A DNA stretch of 64,000 nt from Micromonospora sp. FIMYZ51 (GTDB taxonomy: Bacteria > Actinomycetota > Actinomycetes > Mycobacteriales > Micromonosporaceae): the NCBI RefSeq assembly GCF_038246755.1, contig NZ_CP134706.1:2728001-2792000 (forward strand), read 5' to 3'. Made by a program: the position numbers and the translations under genes. Numbering within the stretch: position 1 is the stretch's first letter; every line of letters begins with the position of its first letter. The notes under the pieces are model-generated. The model was not told the origin of the DNA and ran no database searches. It saw only the letters and a list, made by a program, of their open reading frames with translations. This document shows, in pieces, positions 43,069 through 51,883 of this stretch.

Positions 43069-44115
43069 GTGTCTGTCGAATCGATCGAACGCAACGGGTC
43101 GCAGCCGACACCGGAAGCGCCCTGGCCGGACTTCGCCGAGTTGGAGCCACCACGCATCGTCGACGCCTTTCCGCCGCTGAACGCCGTGCAGGCACGCTCC
43201 ATCGTGCAGGACCGCTGGGAGCGGTTGGTGGCCGTGACCGAGGTGCCGATGTCGATCGACCGGGTGTGGCAGGCCCTGACGACGCCCGACGAGATCCGCC
43301 ACTGGCTGGCCCGGTGTCGCGGCTCGCTCACCGAGATCGACAGCGACGTGCTGCTCGACTTCGAGGACGGCGAGTTCTTCCACTGCCGGCCCGTCGTCGC
43401 CGAGGCACCGCAGAACGACCGTGCCGTGCTCAAGTACTTCTGGCGGTGGGTCGGGGTCGGACCCGCCACGCGGGTGATCTGGGAGCTGGACACGACGTCG
43501 TCCGGGGGCACGAAGATCACCGCCACCGAGGAGGCGCTGAACTCGCCGTCGGACTGGCGCAGTTGGAACGGCAACGGCTGGCCGGGCATCCTGGACCAGC
43601 TCGCCGGCTACCTGCGTACGGGCACGACCTGGCGGTGGCCGTGGCGGCGGATGGGCCCGTACGTGCAGATCGAACTGGAGGCGACGCCCTACGACGCGTG
43701 GGAACTGCTGAGCAAGACCGAGTCGCTGCGCTACTGGTTGCAGCGCCGGTTCGGCTCGTTCACCACCGGCGACAAGCTCACCCTGATCATGGGTGACGCC
43801 AGCGGTGTGGTGGAGATGACGGTGCACCGCCATGTGGAGCCGAACCAGCAGTTCCCGTCCTACCTGCCGTGGCTGGAGTTCGGACTGAAGCGGGCGTCCT
43901 GGCCGGTGGAGCTGAACGGCAAGCTCTACATCGAACCGGCAGGCGTCAACCGCAGTCTCTTCCAGATCTTCGTGGACAACTGGGAGAACCTCCCCACCGA
44001 GTTGCAGCGGGAGGAGCGGGAGATCATCTGTGGCTTCTTCCGCGACTCGATGGTCCGTGCGCAGAACCTGACCTCACCCCGGCCCACCCCCTCCCACCCG
44101 CACGGCTGGTCCTGA
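43069..44115 (+). CDS. Double SRPBCC (START/Aha1-like) domain protein B
   Basis: 348 residues from GTG 43069, with AGGAGG 5 nt before. Residues ~45-185 and ~200-325 are two SRPBCC folds. The first matches protein A closely in layout (DGEFFHCRP against DGDFFQVTP, VGVGPATRVIWEL against LGVGPVQRVVWEV), so the genes are paralogues. It is followed 29 bp later by a P450, suggesting joint work on one hydrophobic substrate. Whether it is a cyclase, chaperone or binding protein cannot be told from sequence. Confidence 0.8.
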   Translation: MSVESIERNGSQPTPEAPWPDFAELEPPRIVDAFPPLNAVQARSIVQDRWERLVAVTEVPMSIDRVWQALTTPDEIRHWLARCRGSLTEIDSDVLLDFEDGEFFHCRPVVAEAPQNDRAVLKYFWRWVGVGPATRVIWELDTTSSGGTKITATEEALNSPSDWRSWNGNGWPGILDQLAGYLRTGTTWRWPWRRMGPYVQIELEATPYDAWELLSKTESLRYWLQRRFGSFTTGDKLTLIMGDASGVVEMTVHRHVEPNQQFPSYLPWLEFGLKRASWPVELNGKLYIEPAGVNRSLFQIFVDNWENLPTELQREEREIICGFFRDSMVRAQNLTSPRPTPSHPHGWS

Positions 44116-44144
44116 CCCGCGCCGCCCGACAGGAGACGACTGCC

Positions 44145-45392
44145 ATGACGCTTTCCGAGCGTGCCATGGAGGAGACCCCCGACGCCCTGATCCAACTGAT
44201 GTCACCGGCCGCCGTCGAGGACCCGTACCCGATCTACGCGCGCCTGCGGGAGACGGCACCGGTCTACCCGAGCCAGTTCGGCGCGTACCTCGTCTCCCGG
44301 TACGCCGACGTGGAGTTCGTGTTGAAGCATCCGGACCTCTTCCCGGGCGCCCGCCCGGAGGCGATGGCCGAGATGTTTCCGCAGGCCGTCGAGCACGAGG
44401 CGTACGACGTGCTGGTCAGCTCGCTGGTCGGCAGCAATCCGCCGAAACACACCCGGCTGCGGCAGCTGATCGGGCGCGGCTTCACCAGCCGGCGGGTCGC
44501 CCACCTGCAAACGTCGATGGAGCTGTGGTCGGACCGGCTGCTGGCCGGCGTGACCGAGCGGCTGAACGACGGCGAGACGGTGGATCTGCACTCGACGGTG
44601 TCGGTGCCCATGCCGATGCACATGATCTCGGACCTCATCGGGATCCCGGAGCCCGACCGGGAGCGGCTGGCGGAGCAGGTGCCGGAGATGATGAACGTGG
44701 TCGATCCGGCGGCCACCCCCGACGCGGTGCGCCGCGCGGACGACGCGTTCCGCGAACTCGGCGAGTACTTCGACGTACTCATTGAGCAGCGACGTCGGGA
44801 CCCCCGCGACGACCTGGTCTCCGCACTGGTGTCGGCGCGCGACGACGGCGAGGGCCGGCTCAACGACGCAGAACTGCGCAACCTGCTCTTCACGCTCTGG
44901 TCGGCCGGGTTCGAGACGACGGCGACGGCGATCGACAACGCCGTCCTGCTGCTGCTCGCCGATCCCGCGCGCGGTGCCTGGCTGGACAGCGAGGACGGCA
45001 CCCGCAGGTTCGTCGAGGAGACGCTGCGCTACGAGCCGTCCGTGCAGGTGGCGCCCGGCCTGCGGTTCGCCGCCGAGCCGGTGGTGCTGGCTGACACGCC
45101 CATCCCGCAGGGCGCGCAGGTGCGGCTGTTGATCGGCGCGGCCAACCGGGATCCGGCCGCATATCCCGATCCTGACGTCTTCGACCCGAGGCGCTCCGGA
45201 CCGGCGCCGCTGAGCTTCGGCGCGGGAATCCACTACTGCCTCGGCGCCGGCCTGGCCAAACTGGAGATCGGTGTGCTGCTGAACCGGCTGCACCGCACGA
45301 TGCCCGGCCTGGTCCTGGCCGGGCCGCCGGTGCGGCGTCGCACGGTGCCGCTGCGCGACTTCGTCTCGGTGCCGGTAAAGCTCGCTCGATAG
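44145..45392 (+). CDS. Cytochrome P450
   Basis: 415 residues; AGGAG (44131-44135) sits 9 nt before ATG 44145. Motifs: I-helix SAGFETTA, K-helix EETLR, heme loop FGAGIHYCLG with the Cys ligand. All features of an active class I bacterial P450 are present. It is tightly packed behind the double SRPBCC gene. Substrate unknown; it could tailor either the modular polyketide or the enediyne core. Confidence 0.94.
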   Translation: MTLSERAMEETPDALIQLMSPAAVEDPYPIYARLRETAPVYPSQFGAYLVSRYADVEFVLKHPDLFPGARPEAMAEMFPQAVEHEAYDVLVSSLVGSNPPKHTRLRQLIGRGFTSRRVAHLQTSMELWSDRLLAGVTERLNDGETVDLHSTVSVPMPMHMISDLIGIPEPDRERLAEQVPEMMNVVDPAATPDAVRRADDAFRELGEYFDVLIEQRRRDPRDDLVSALVSARDDGEGRLNDAELRNLLFTLWSAGFETTATAIDNAVLLLLADPARGAWLDSEDGTRRFVEETLRYEPSVQVAPGLRFAAEPVVLADTPIPQGAQVRLLIGAANRDPAAYPDPDVFDPRRSGPAPLSFGAGIHYCLGAGLAKLEIGVLLNRLHRTMPGLVLAGPPVRRRTVPLRDFVSVPVKLAR

Positions 45393-45462
45393 CGGTCCTC
45401 CGCTTGCCTGAAACGCCGATTCCACGCTGGATTATTGTGTAGCGAGTGGTAGGGTCATCGAC

Positions 45463-46470
45463 ATGGTTTATGCGATCAGGGCGCACAACCTCACCAAGAA
45501 ACTAGGTAAAAAAGAGGTACTTCACGCCCTCTCCCTGGAAGCTCCGGCGGGGACGGTGGTCGGGCTGCTCGGTCCCAACGGCGCTGGTAAGACCACCACC
45601 GTCCGGATCCTGTCGACGCTGTTGCCGGCCGACTCCGGTCGAGTGGAGATCTGCGGCATCGACGCCTCCGCGCAGCCTGGCCGGATTCGCGGCCTGATCG
45701 GGCTGACCGGTCAGTTCGCCGCTGTCGACCAGGTGCTGACCGGCCGGGAGAACGTGGAGCTCGTTGCGCGCCTGTATCGCATCGGCCGCACCGAGGCGCG
45801 TCGACGCACCACCGAGGTGCTCGCCCGGTTCGGTCTGGACGAGGTCGCCGGCCGGCCGGTCAAGACCTACTCCGGGGGCATGCGGCGGCGACTCGACCTG
45901 GCGACCAGCATCCTCATGCGCCCGCAGGTGCTCTTCCTGGACGAGCCGACGACCGGCCTCGACCTGGAGTCGCGGCTCGGCCTCTGGGCCGAGATCGAGA
46001 TGCTCGTCCGCGACGGCACCACCGTGCTGCTGACCACCCAGTACCTGGACGAGGCCGACCGGCTCGCCTCGTCGATCACGGTGCTGGACCACGGGCGGAC
46101 GGTGGCCCAGGGCACCCCCACCGAGCTGAAGTCTCAGGTCGGTGGCGACCGGGTGGAGTTCGTGCTCGCCGACCCGGCCCAGATCGAGACGGCGGTCGCC
46201 ACGCTGCGCACGGTGGGCGAGCGCGAACCGGTGGTCGACCGGTCGTTGGCGCAGGTCACCGTGCGCCTCGGCGGCGACATCGCCGCGGTGGCGGAGATGC
46301 TGCGCCGGCTGCGCGACGCCGATGTTCAGGTCGTGACGCACGTGGTGCGGCAGCCCACCCTGGACGACGTCTTCCTGGCGCTGACCGGCAGTCGGGCGGC
46401 GACCGCTGCGGAAGAGGAGCCCGCGCAGCGGAACGGACGGCGCACCGCCGGGATGGGAGCGGACAAGTGA
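45463..46470 (+). CDS. ABC transporter ATPase, DrrA-type drug exporter
   Basis: 335 residues. Walker A GPNGAGKTTT (~37-46), signature YSGGMRRRLDLA, Walker B VLFLDEPTTGLD, and the switch region TTQYLDEAD typical of DrrA-like proteins. The C-terminal ~100 residues are the regulatory tail of this subfamily. The stop overlaps the GTG of the permease gene. Together they should pump the cluster product out of the cell and give self-resistance. The 70-bp upstream gap is AT-richer (GGATTATTGTGTAGC) and ends in TAGGGT close to the ATG, a possible promoter. Confidence 0.95.
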   Translation: MVYAIRAHNLTKKLGKKEVLHALSLEAPAGTVVGLLGPNGAGKTTTVRILSTLLPADSGRVEICGIDASAQPGRIRGLIGLTGQFAAVDQVLTGRENVELVARLYRIGRTEARRRTTEVLARFGLDEVAGRPVKTYSGGMRRRLDLATSILMRPQVLFLDEPTTGLDLESRLGLWAEIEMLVRDGTTVLLTTQYLDEADRLASSITVLDHGRTVAQGTPTELKSQVGGDRVEFVLADPAQIETAVATLRTVGEREPVVDRSLAQVTVRLGGDIAAVAEMLRRLRDADVQVVTHVVRQPTLDDVFLALTGSRAATAAEEEPAQRNGRRTAGMGADK

Positions 46471-47315
46471 CGATCGACGAATCGCTGGCACGCCAGGACG
46501 TGCGCGGCCCGCAGGTCGGCCACGAGGCGGGCCCCCGCCGCGGCCCGGGCTGGTTCCTCAACGACGTGGCCCTGCTGACCGGGCGCAACCTCAAGCACAT
46601 CCGCCGCCGGCCCGACCAGCTGATGGCCGCGATCCTTCAGCCGATGATGTTCTTCATCCTGTTCACGTACGTCTTCGGCGGCGCCATCTCGGTACCCGGC
46701 GGCGACTACAAGCAGTTCGTGCTGCCGGGCGTGTTCGGTCAGATCGTGGTCTTCGGTGGCATCGCGGGCATGTGTGTCGGCATCGCCGAGGACCTGCGCA
46801 ACGGCATGATGGACCGGTTCCGCTCGCTGCCGATGAGCAGCAGCGCCGTGCTCCTCGGCCGGACCGTGGCCGAGCTGCTGCGCAACCTGGTCGCGCTGAT
46901 CGTCACCGGCGCGGTGGGCTACGCGTTCGGTTTCCGCCTGCACGGCACGTTCCTGCAAACCCTGGCCGGCATCGGTGTGCTGCTGCTGTTCGGCTTCGCG
47001 CTCTGCTGGGTGCTGGCCATCGTGGGCATCACCGCCTCCAGCGCGGAAGGTGCCCAGACGACCGCGATGCCGTGGATGTTCCTGTTCGGATTTGTCAGCT
47101 CCGCCTTCGTGCCGTCCGAGTCGATGCCCGGCTGGTTGCGGCCCTTCAGCGACAACAGCCCGGTCACGTTGACCATCAACTCCGCCCGGGACTACTTCAA
47201 CGGGGTGTCACCCGGTGGCGACGCCGCGGCCTCCGTGGTGTGGTCGATCGGGCTGCTGGTGGTGTTCGTGCCGATCGCCACGCTCCTGTTCCGCAAGGCA
47301 TCGGCGAGAACCTGA
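46467..47315 (+). CDS. ABC-2 type permease, DrrB-type drug exporter
   Basis: 282 residues, starting at GTG within a GTGA overlap with the ATPase stop. After a ~35-residue cytoplasmic N-terminus comes the ABC-2 membrane domain with about six helices (for example FFILFTYVFGGAI, LLLFGFALCWVLAIVGI, near-C-terminal VVWSIGLLVVFVPIATLLF). This is the membrane half of the exporter made with the preceding ATPase. It is the only transporter seen in the window. Confidence 0.94.
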   Translation: MTIDESLARQDVRGPQVGHEAGPRRGPGWFLNDVALLTGRNLKHIRRRPDQLMAAILQPMMFFILFTYVFGGAISVPGGDYKQFVLPGVFGQIVVFGGIAGMCVGIAEDLRNGMMDRFRSLPMSSSAVLLGRTVAELLRNLVALIVTGAVGYAFGFRLHGTFLQTLAGIGVLLLFGFALCWVLAIVGITASSAEGAQTTAMPWMFLFGFVSSAFVPSESMPGWLRPFSDNSPVTLTINSARDYFNGVSPGGDAAASVVWSIGLLVVFVPIATLLFRKASART

Positions 47316-47367
47316 CGGCGAGGTACCGGTCGACGTCGGGCGCACACTGCGACGAGGAGGTACGGGC

Positions 47368-48129
47368 ATGGAGGTGATCGGCGTCGGCTTCGGGCGTACC
47401 GGCACGGCCTCGCTCAAGCAGGCCCTGGACATCCTGGGTTACGGTCCGACCTACCACACCCGGGAGATCCTGAAGGACCCCGGGCGCCTGGCCGGCTGGC
47501 GGCGCGCCGTGGATGGCGAACCGGTGGACTGGAATGCCATCTTCGACGGTTACCGCTCCACGGTCGACTGGCCTGCGGCGGCGTTCTGGCGTGAACTCGT
47601 GGACCGCTATCCCGAGGCAAAAATCATTCTTACCGTACGCGATCCGGTGCAGTGGCACCGATCGTGCATGCGCACCATTTTCATGGCCTATCGGCAAGGC
47701 CGGGTGAGCCGCACGATGGTGGCCTTGATGCAGATTCCGCTGCGTCTCGCCGACCGTCGTCTTGCGGCCTTCAACCCCATTTTCGACGGCGTGTTCCGAC
47801 GGCATTTCGGCGACGGGCCGATCCACGACGAGAAGTATGCCGTCGAGGTGTTCGAAAAGCACGTCCGGGACGTGATCGACACGGTCCCGGCGGAAAAACT
47901 CCTGGTTTACCGACCAGCGGAAGGATGGCCGACCTTGTGTAAATTCCTTGGGGTGGGCGTGCCCATCGTCGCCTTCCCACACGACAACGACCAACAGGCA
48001 TTCCAGCAGCAGAGCCGCCTCCACGTGACCCGGGCCCTCGGCCGGGTGGTCACCGAGCCGGTGCGGCGGTTCGGCAACTGGGTTTCCCGACGCCGGGATC
48101 GGGACAAGGCGGCCGGTCAGCTTCGCTGA
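47368..48129 (+). CDS. Sulfotransferase-family protein (Sulfotransfer_4-like)
   Basis: 253 residues, ATG 47368 with GAGGAGG 8 nt before. The N-terminal VGFGRTGTASLK is the P-loop-like PAPS phosphate-binding motif, and RDPVQWHRSC matches the 3'-phosphate-binding Arg/Ser region. Proteins of this group are expected to move sulfate from PAPS to a hydroxyl, though few have been tested. Codon use in the middle (47,590-48,000) is less GC-rich than in neighbours, which may indicate separate acquisition. Directly followed by an alkylsulfatase-type hydrolase gene, which suggests a sulfation/desulfation pair. Confidence 0.85.
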   Translation: MEVIGVGFGRTGTASLKQALDILGYGPTYHTREILKDPGRLAGWRRAVDGEPVDWNAIFDGYRSTVDWPAAAFWRELVDRYPEAKIILTVRDPVQWHRSCMRTIFMAYRQGRVSRTMVALMQIPLRLADRRLAAFNPIFDGVFRRHFGDGPIHDEKYAVEVFEKHVRDVIDTVPAEKLLVYRPAEGWPTLCKFLGVGVPIVAFPHDNDQQAFQQQSRLHVTRALGRVVTEPVRRFGNWVSRRRDRDKAAGQLR

Positions 48130-48221
48130 CCGGCCGCGTCCGTCGGGCGGGCGCCCGCACAGCACCGACGGCGTCTCGGGTCGGTCCGCCCTGCCCTCGT
48201 CACGGTCATGGAGGCATCGCG

Positions 48222-49538
48222 GTGGACAAGGAACTCGAGGACTACGCCGACCGTGTCTGGCGCGGCGATGAGCAACTGTTCGCCTACTTCAAGGGCGAAC
48301 TCCGCAAGGACGGGTTGCGCCGCATCGCCGACGGCGTGTGGATGTGGCCGGCGACCGGCAACGTGTACGTGTTCGAGACGGGTGACGGCCTGGCGCTGTT
48401 CGACACCGGTGATCGCAACACGGCACCGGGCCTGCACGCCGCGGTCCGGGCGCGGACCGCGGCACCGGTGGTGGCCGCCGTCTACTCGCACGGGCACATC
48501 GATCACGTGCTCGGCCTGTCACCCTTCGACGCGGAGGCGGCCGAGCGGGCCGATCCGGCCATCGTGGTCGTCGCGCACGAGGCGGTCTGCGATCGCTTCG
48601 CCCGATATCGGCTGACCGGTGGCTACAACGCCGTGGTCAACCAGCGGCAGTTCCGGGCACCCGGCATCACCTGGCCGACGACGTACCGCGAGCCCGATCG
48701 GACCTACCGTGACGAGATGACGCTGCGCGTCGGTGAGCTGACGATGGAGCTGCGGCACGGCCGTGGCGAGACGGACGACGCCACCATCGGCTGGATTCCG
48801 CAGCGCCGCATCCTGTGCTGCGGCGACTTCTACGCCTGGAACGCGCCAAACGCCGGCAACCCACAGAAGGTGCAGCGCTACGTCAGTGATTGGGCCACCG
48901 CACTGCGCGCGATGGCCGACCTCGGTGCCGAGGTGCTGCTCCCGGGACACGGCGTGCCGATCGTCGGTGCCGATCGCATCCGGGAGACCCTGCTCGGCTC
49001 TGCCACGGTACTGACCGTGCTGCACGACGGTGTCGTGGCGCGTATGAACGAGGGGCAGAGCCTCGATGAGATCCTGCACGCCGGCCTCGTCACCCAGGAG
49101 GTCGCCGAGCTGCTTGGACGCCCGTGGCTGCGCCCCAGCTATGACGATCCGGAGTTCATCATCCGCAACGTGTGGCGTAGGTACGGCGGTTGGTACGACG
49201 GTGATCCGTCCGCGTTGAAACCGGCGCCGCGCGCCGCCTTGGCGATCGAGTTGGCCGGGCTCGTCGGTGGCGCGCGGCGGCTGGCGGACCGAGCGGTCGA
49301 GCTGGCCGGGGCGGGGGACCTCGCCCTCGCCGGGCACCTGGTGGAGTGGGCGGCGTTGAGTTCGCCGGACGACCCTGATGTGCAGCGGATGCGTGCGCAG
49401 GTGTTCGGTGCCCTGGAAGCTGCGGCTCCGTCGCTGATGGCCCGGGGAATCTACGGGTGGGCGGTGGCGGAGTCCCAGGCCAGGGCCGACGGCTCCGATC
49501 CCTGGTCGACGATGCGCGGCGGGCGTTGGGCACCGTGA
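48222..49538 (+). CDS. Metallo-beta-lactamase-fold alkylsulfatase-like hydrolase
   Basis: 438 residues from GTG 48222, with GGAGG 7 nt upstream. HGHIDH at residues 90-95 is the HxHxDH zinc motif, and GHGVPI further on supplies another His. Residues ~315-340 (RYGGWYDGDPSALKP) match the dimerisation domain of SdsA1/BDS1-type alkylsulfatases, which hydrolyse sulfate esters using two zinc ions. No signal peptide, so cytoplasmic. The location next to a sulfotransferase suggests it acts on the same sulfate ester, but other ester substrates are possible. Confidence 0.85.
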   Translation: MDKELEDYADRVWRGDEQLFAYFKGELRKDGLRRIADGVWMWPATGNVYVFETGDGLALFDTGDRNTAPGLHAAVRARTAAPVVAAVYSHGHIDHVLGLSPFDAEAAERADPAIVVVAHEAVCDRFARYRLTGGYNAVVNQRQFRAPGITWPTTYREPDRTYRDEMTLRVGELTMELRHGRGETDDATIGWIPQRRILCCGDFYAWNAPNAGNPQKVQRYVSDWATALRAMADLGAEVLLPGHGVPIVGADRIRETLLGSATVLTVLHDGVVARMNEGQSLDEILHAGLVTQEVAELLGRPWLRPSYDDPEFIIRNVWRRYGGWYDGDPSALKPAPRAALAIELAGLVGGARRLADRAVELAGAGDLALAGHLVEWAALSSPDDPDVQRMRAQVFGALEAAAPSLMARGIYGWAVAESQARADGSDPWSTMRGGRWAP

Positions 49539-49559
49539 CCCGCGCTTGCTGACCCGACT

Positions 49560-49590
49560 GCGGGGCGGTGGATACTTCACACCGCCCCGC
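49560..49590. terminator. Bidirectional hairpin terminator
   Basis: GCGGGGCGGTG (49560-49570), 9-nt loop, CACCGCCCCGC (49580-49590): a perfect 11-bp stem between two convergent genes, so it can stop transcription from both sides. Confidence 0.8.
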
Positions 49591-49609
49591 TGTGCAGCAC
49601 CGTCTGGGG

Positions 49610-49999
49610 TCAGCCGGCGGGCTCCTCGACGATCATGACGCCGTTGCCGTCCGGGTCCTCCATGGAGAAGAAGGCGCCCCAGGGTGCCTCGAACGGCGGC
49701 GAGGGCTCCAGGCCCTTCTCGGTCAGCTCGCCGTGCAACTCCTTGGCGTCGGTGCACGCGACGGAGATGTGCTGGGCGCCCGGGCGGAGGCCACCGACGC
49801 CCCAGGTGGCGAGGACGATGGTGGCGCCGCCGTTCGGCGCGGCGAGCTGGAGCCAGCGCAAACCTGGCTCCGGCGGCATTTCGTCGGGAGTCATCTCGTG
49901 GTCATTCGTGACCGTGAAGCCGAGCTTCTCGTAGAAATCCTTCGCCTTGTCCTGATCCGTGACCGGAATCGTGATCAGGGTGATGTGGCTGATTCCCAT
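49610..49999 (-). CDS. VOC-superfamily protein (glyoxalase/bleomycin-resistance fold)
   Basis: 129 residues from ATG 49999, preceded on its strand by GGGAGGC. Two beta-alpha-beta-beta-beta units with candidate metal ligands His5 (HITLITIPV), a second His (GAQHISV) and a Glu near the end (NGVMIVEE). The fold covers glyoxalases, dioxygenases and proteins that sequester bleomycin-type or enediyne drugs. In a locus with an enediyne PKS a binding or resistance role is attractive, but the metal triad is also compatible with an enzyme. Confidence 0.88.
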   Translation of the reverse strand: MGISHITLITIPVTDQDKAKDFYEKLGFTVTNDHEMTPDEMPPEPGLRWLQLAAPNGGATIVLATWGVGGLRPGAQHISVACTDAKELHGELTEKGLEPSPPFEAPWGAFFSMEDPDGNGVMIVEEPAG

Positions 50000-50103
50000 A
50001 AAGCCTCCCAACTGCGACACAACGGAAAATGCCCGCTCAGCATATCGGAGTTGGATCGCGCGCACACCGCGCCGCGCGTGATGGCCGATGAAACATCAGC
50101 TAC

Positions 50104-50814
50104 TCAGTGGACGTCTGCCATTTCCCGGCGCAGCGTGTCGGCCGCGTTTCCGGTACGGATCTCGCACACCCGCACCAGCGTGTCGTACGCGACCAGGGCG
50201 CCGCGAACGGTCTCGTTGTAGAGATCCTGTGCGGCCACACCGAGATCACGCATCGGCTGCATGAACATCATGAAGAACGCGTTGAAGTCGTACCCGTTGA
50301 GGATCTCCTCGCCGAGCGGCTCCATCCGCTGGAGCAGTTGCACCCTGACCCGCAGCTTGCGCAGGCACGCGATGCGCGCCTGGGCCATGCCGGCGAATCC
50401 GCCCTCACCGAGCTGGACGAGCCGGTTCTCGTAGCACTCGTCGCGGCCCCTGGCCAGGGCGGTCGCGGCGTAGCCCTGAAGCTCCACGTACTCCGTGACC
50501 GCCCGGTCGATGCGCTCGACCGTGCCGTCGAGGGCCCGGAACGTCCGCGAGTAGGTTTTGAGCACGTTCGCCATCTGCGAGCTGACCGCCGCCCGGTCGA
50601 ATGTGCCGTCGGGCCCGACCGCGCCGGCCGAGGCCTCCACGACATACCGCACCGTGTCGTCCAGGCTGGCCAGCGCGTCCATGCAGTCACGAACCGAGCG
50701 GAGCGTCTCGCCGGTCGCGACCGCGTCCGACACCAGCCCCTTGACGATGTCCGCGGTGTCGGCTGCGGCGTAGTTGGTGGGGGGACATTCGTTGTGCAGA
50801 CCCAGCACGCCCAC
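50104..50814 (-). CDS. Unknown helical protein
   Basis: 236 residues from GTG 50814 with GGGAGA upstream on its strand. Almost entirely alpha-helical in appearance (for example QMANVLKTYSRTFRALDGTV, LRKLRVRVQLLQRMEPLGEE), with a few Cys and no signal peptide or clear membrane span. I do not recognise it. It lies upstream of the VOC gene on the same strand and may share its transcript. It is divergent from a methyltransferase gene. Confidence 0.7.
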   Translation of the reverse strand: MGVLGLHNECPPTNYAAADTADIVKGLVSDAVATGETLRSVRDCMDALASLDDTVRYVVEASAGAVGPDGTFDRAAVSSQMANVLKTYSRTFRALDGTVERIDRAVTEYVELQGYAATALARGRDECYENRLVQLGEGGFAGMAQARIACLRKLRVRVQLLQRMEPLGEEILNGYDFNAFFMMFMQPMRDLGVAAQDLYNETVRGALVAYDTLVRVCEIRTGNAADTLRREMADVH

Positions 50815-51003
50815 TGCATTCTCCCATCACGTGGTGATCGAGCTCTGAATCCGACCCTAGGCGCGCTTACCGGCCGGACGCTTCTCCTGTGTTGCGGGGC
50901 CACCCCCGGTGGCCGCATACCGCAAGGCGGGAGAAGTCCGGGGCCCGGTCGCTGCGGAAAGATCTTCGGCAGGACCCGTGGACACCTCACGAAAGGTGGC
51001 GCC
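50815..51003. promoter_or_regulatory. Divergent intergenic region with a 7-bp inverted repeat
   Basis: 189 bp between divergent genes. GGCCACC (50898-50904), CCC, GGTGGCC (50908-50914) is a perfect inverted repeat, either a hairpin or an operator. GAAAGGTGG just before 51004 is the ribosome binding site of the right-hand gene. Promoters are inferred from layout. Confidence 0.4.
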
Positions 51004-51849
51004 ATGGCCGGCGACCCGGCACCCGACGGAACCACCTCCACCAAGGATCTGGCCCAGGTCTTCGACCGCGCCGCACCCCGGTACGACCGCACCGGCGTGG
51101 CGTTCTTCGGGCCGATCGGCGAGCGTCTCGTACGTGGACTGAAGCTGAGCGAGGGCCAGTCCGTGCTTGATGTCGGCTGCGGGCAGGGCGCCTGCACCGT
51201 TCCGGCGGCGCGGGCCGTCGGACCGACGGGCTCGGTCGTCGGCCTCGACGTGGCACCGGCAATGGTCGACGGTGCCCGCGCCGAACTCGCCGAGGAGAAG
51301 CTGGACAACGCCTGGGTCACGGTGGGCGACGCGAGCGCACCACCGTATCCGCCGGCGAGCTTCGACGCGGTGGTCGCCGGTCTGATGGTCTTCATGCTGC
51401 CCGAGCCCGCGCAGGCGATCCGCAGGTACCGGACGTTGCTCCGTCCCCGGGGCATCCTGGCCATGAGCACGTTCGGCGTCGACGACCCGGCGTTCTTCCA
51501 CGTCACCGACGCCGTTGTGCCGTTCGTCGAGGGCGGTATGCCGCCGGTGCCGGGCCGGACCGGGAATCCGCTGCGCAGCAAGGACGGCATCCGCGACCTG
51601 CTGGCCGACGCCGGCTTCAGCGAAGTGCGCATTGACGACGAGACGCTGGAGCTTGAGTTCCGGGACACCGCGCAGTGGTGGGACTGGCTGTGGCAGACGG
51701 CCGGGCGGATGGTGCTCGAACGGGTGCCGGAACAGCGGCTGGGTGACGCCCGGGCCGCCGCCGCCGCCCGGATGGAGGAGATTCGCGCCGATCGCGGCCG
51801 ACTCCTCGTGCGCTGGAACGTCTGGTACACGTACGCCGTTGCGCGTTGA
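51004..51849 (+). CDS. SAM-dependent methyltransferase (class I, Methyltransf_11-like)
   Basis: 281 residues. Motif I VLDVGCGQGACT (~48-59), acidic VVGLD for SAM ribose, and motif LRPRGILAMSTFG. The UbiE-like layout suits small hydrophobic acceptors. Followed 34 bp later by a P450 with a good ribosome binding site, so a hydroxylation-then-methylation pair is plausible. Target atom and substrate cannot be told. Confidence 0.92.
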   Translation: MAGDPAPDGTTSTKDLAQVFDRAAPRYDRTGVAFFGPIGERLVRGLKLSEGQSVLDVGCGQGACTVPAARAVGPTGSVVGLDVAPAMVDGARAELAEEKLDNAWVTVGDASAPPYPPASFDAVVAGLMVFMLPEPAQAIRRYRTLLRPRGILAMSTFGVDDPAFFHVTDAVVPFVEGGMPPVPGRTGNPLRSKDGIRDLLADAGFSEVRIDDETLELEFRDTAQWWDWLWQTAGRMVLERVPEQRLGDARAAAAARMEEIRADRGRLLVRWNVWYTYAVAR

Positions 51850-51883
51850 GACCGCGTCCTGCCGCTTACCGAAAGGAGTCGTC

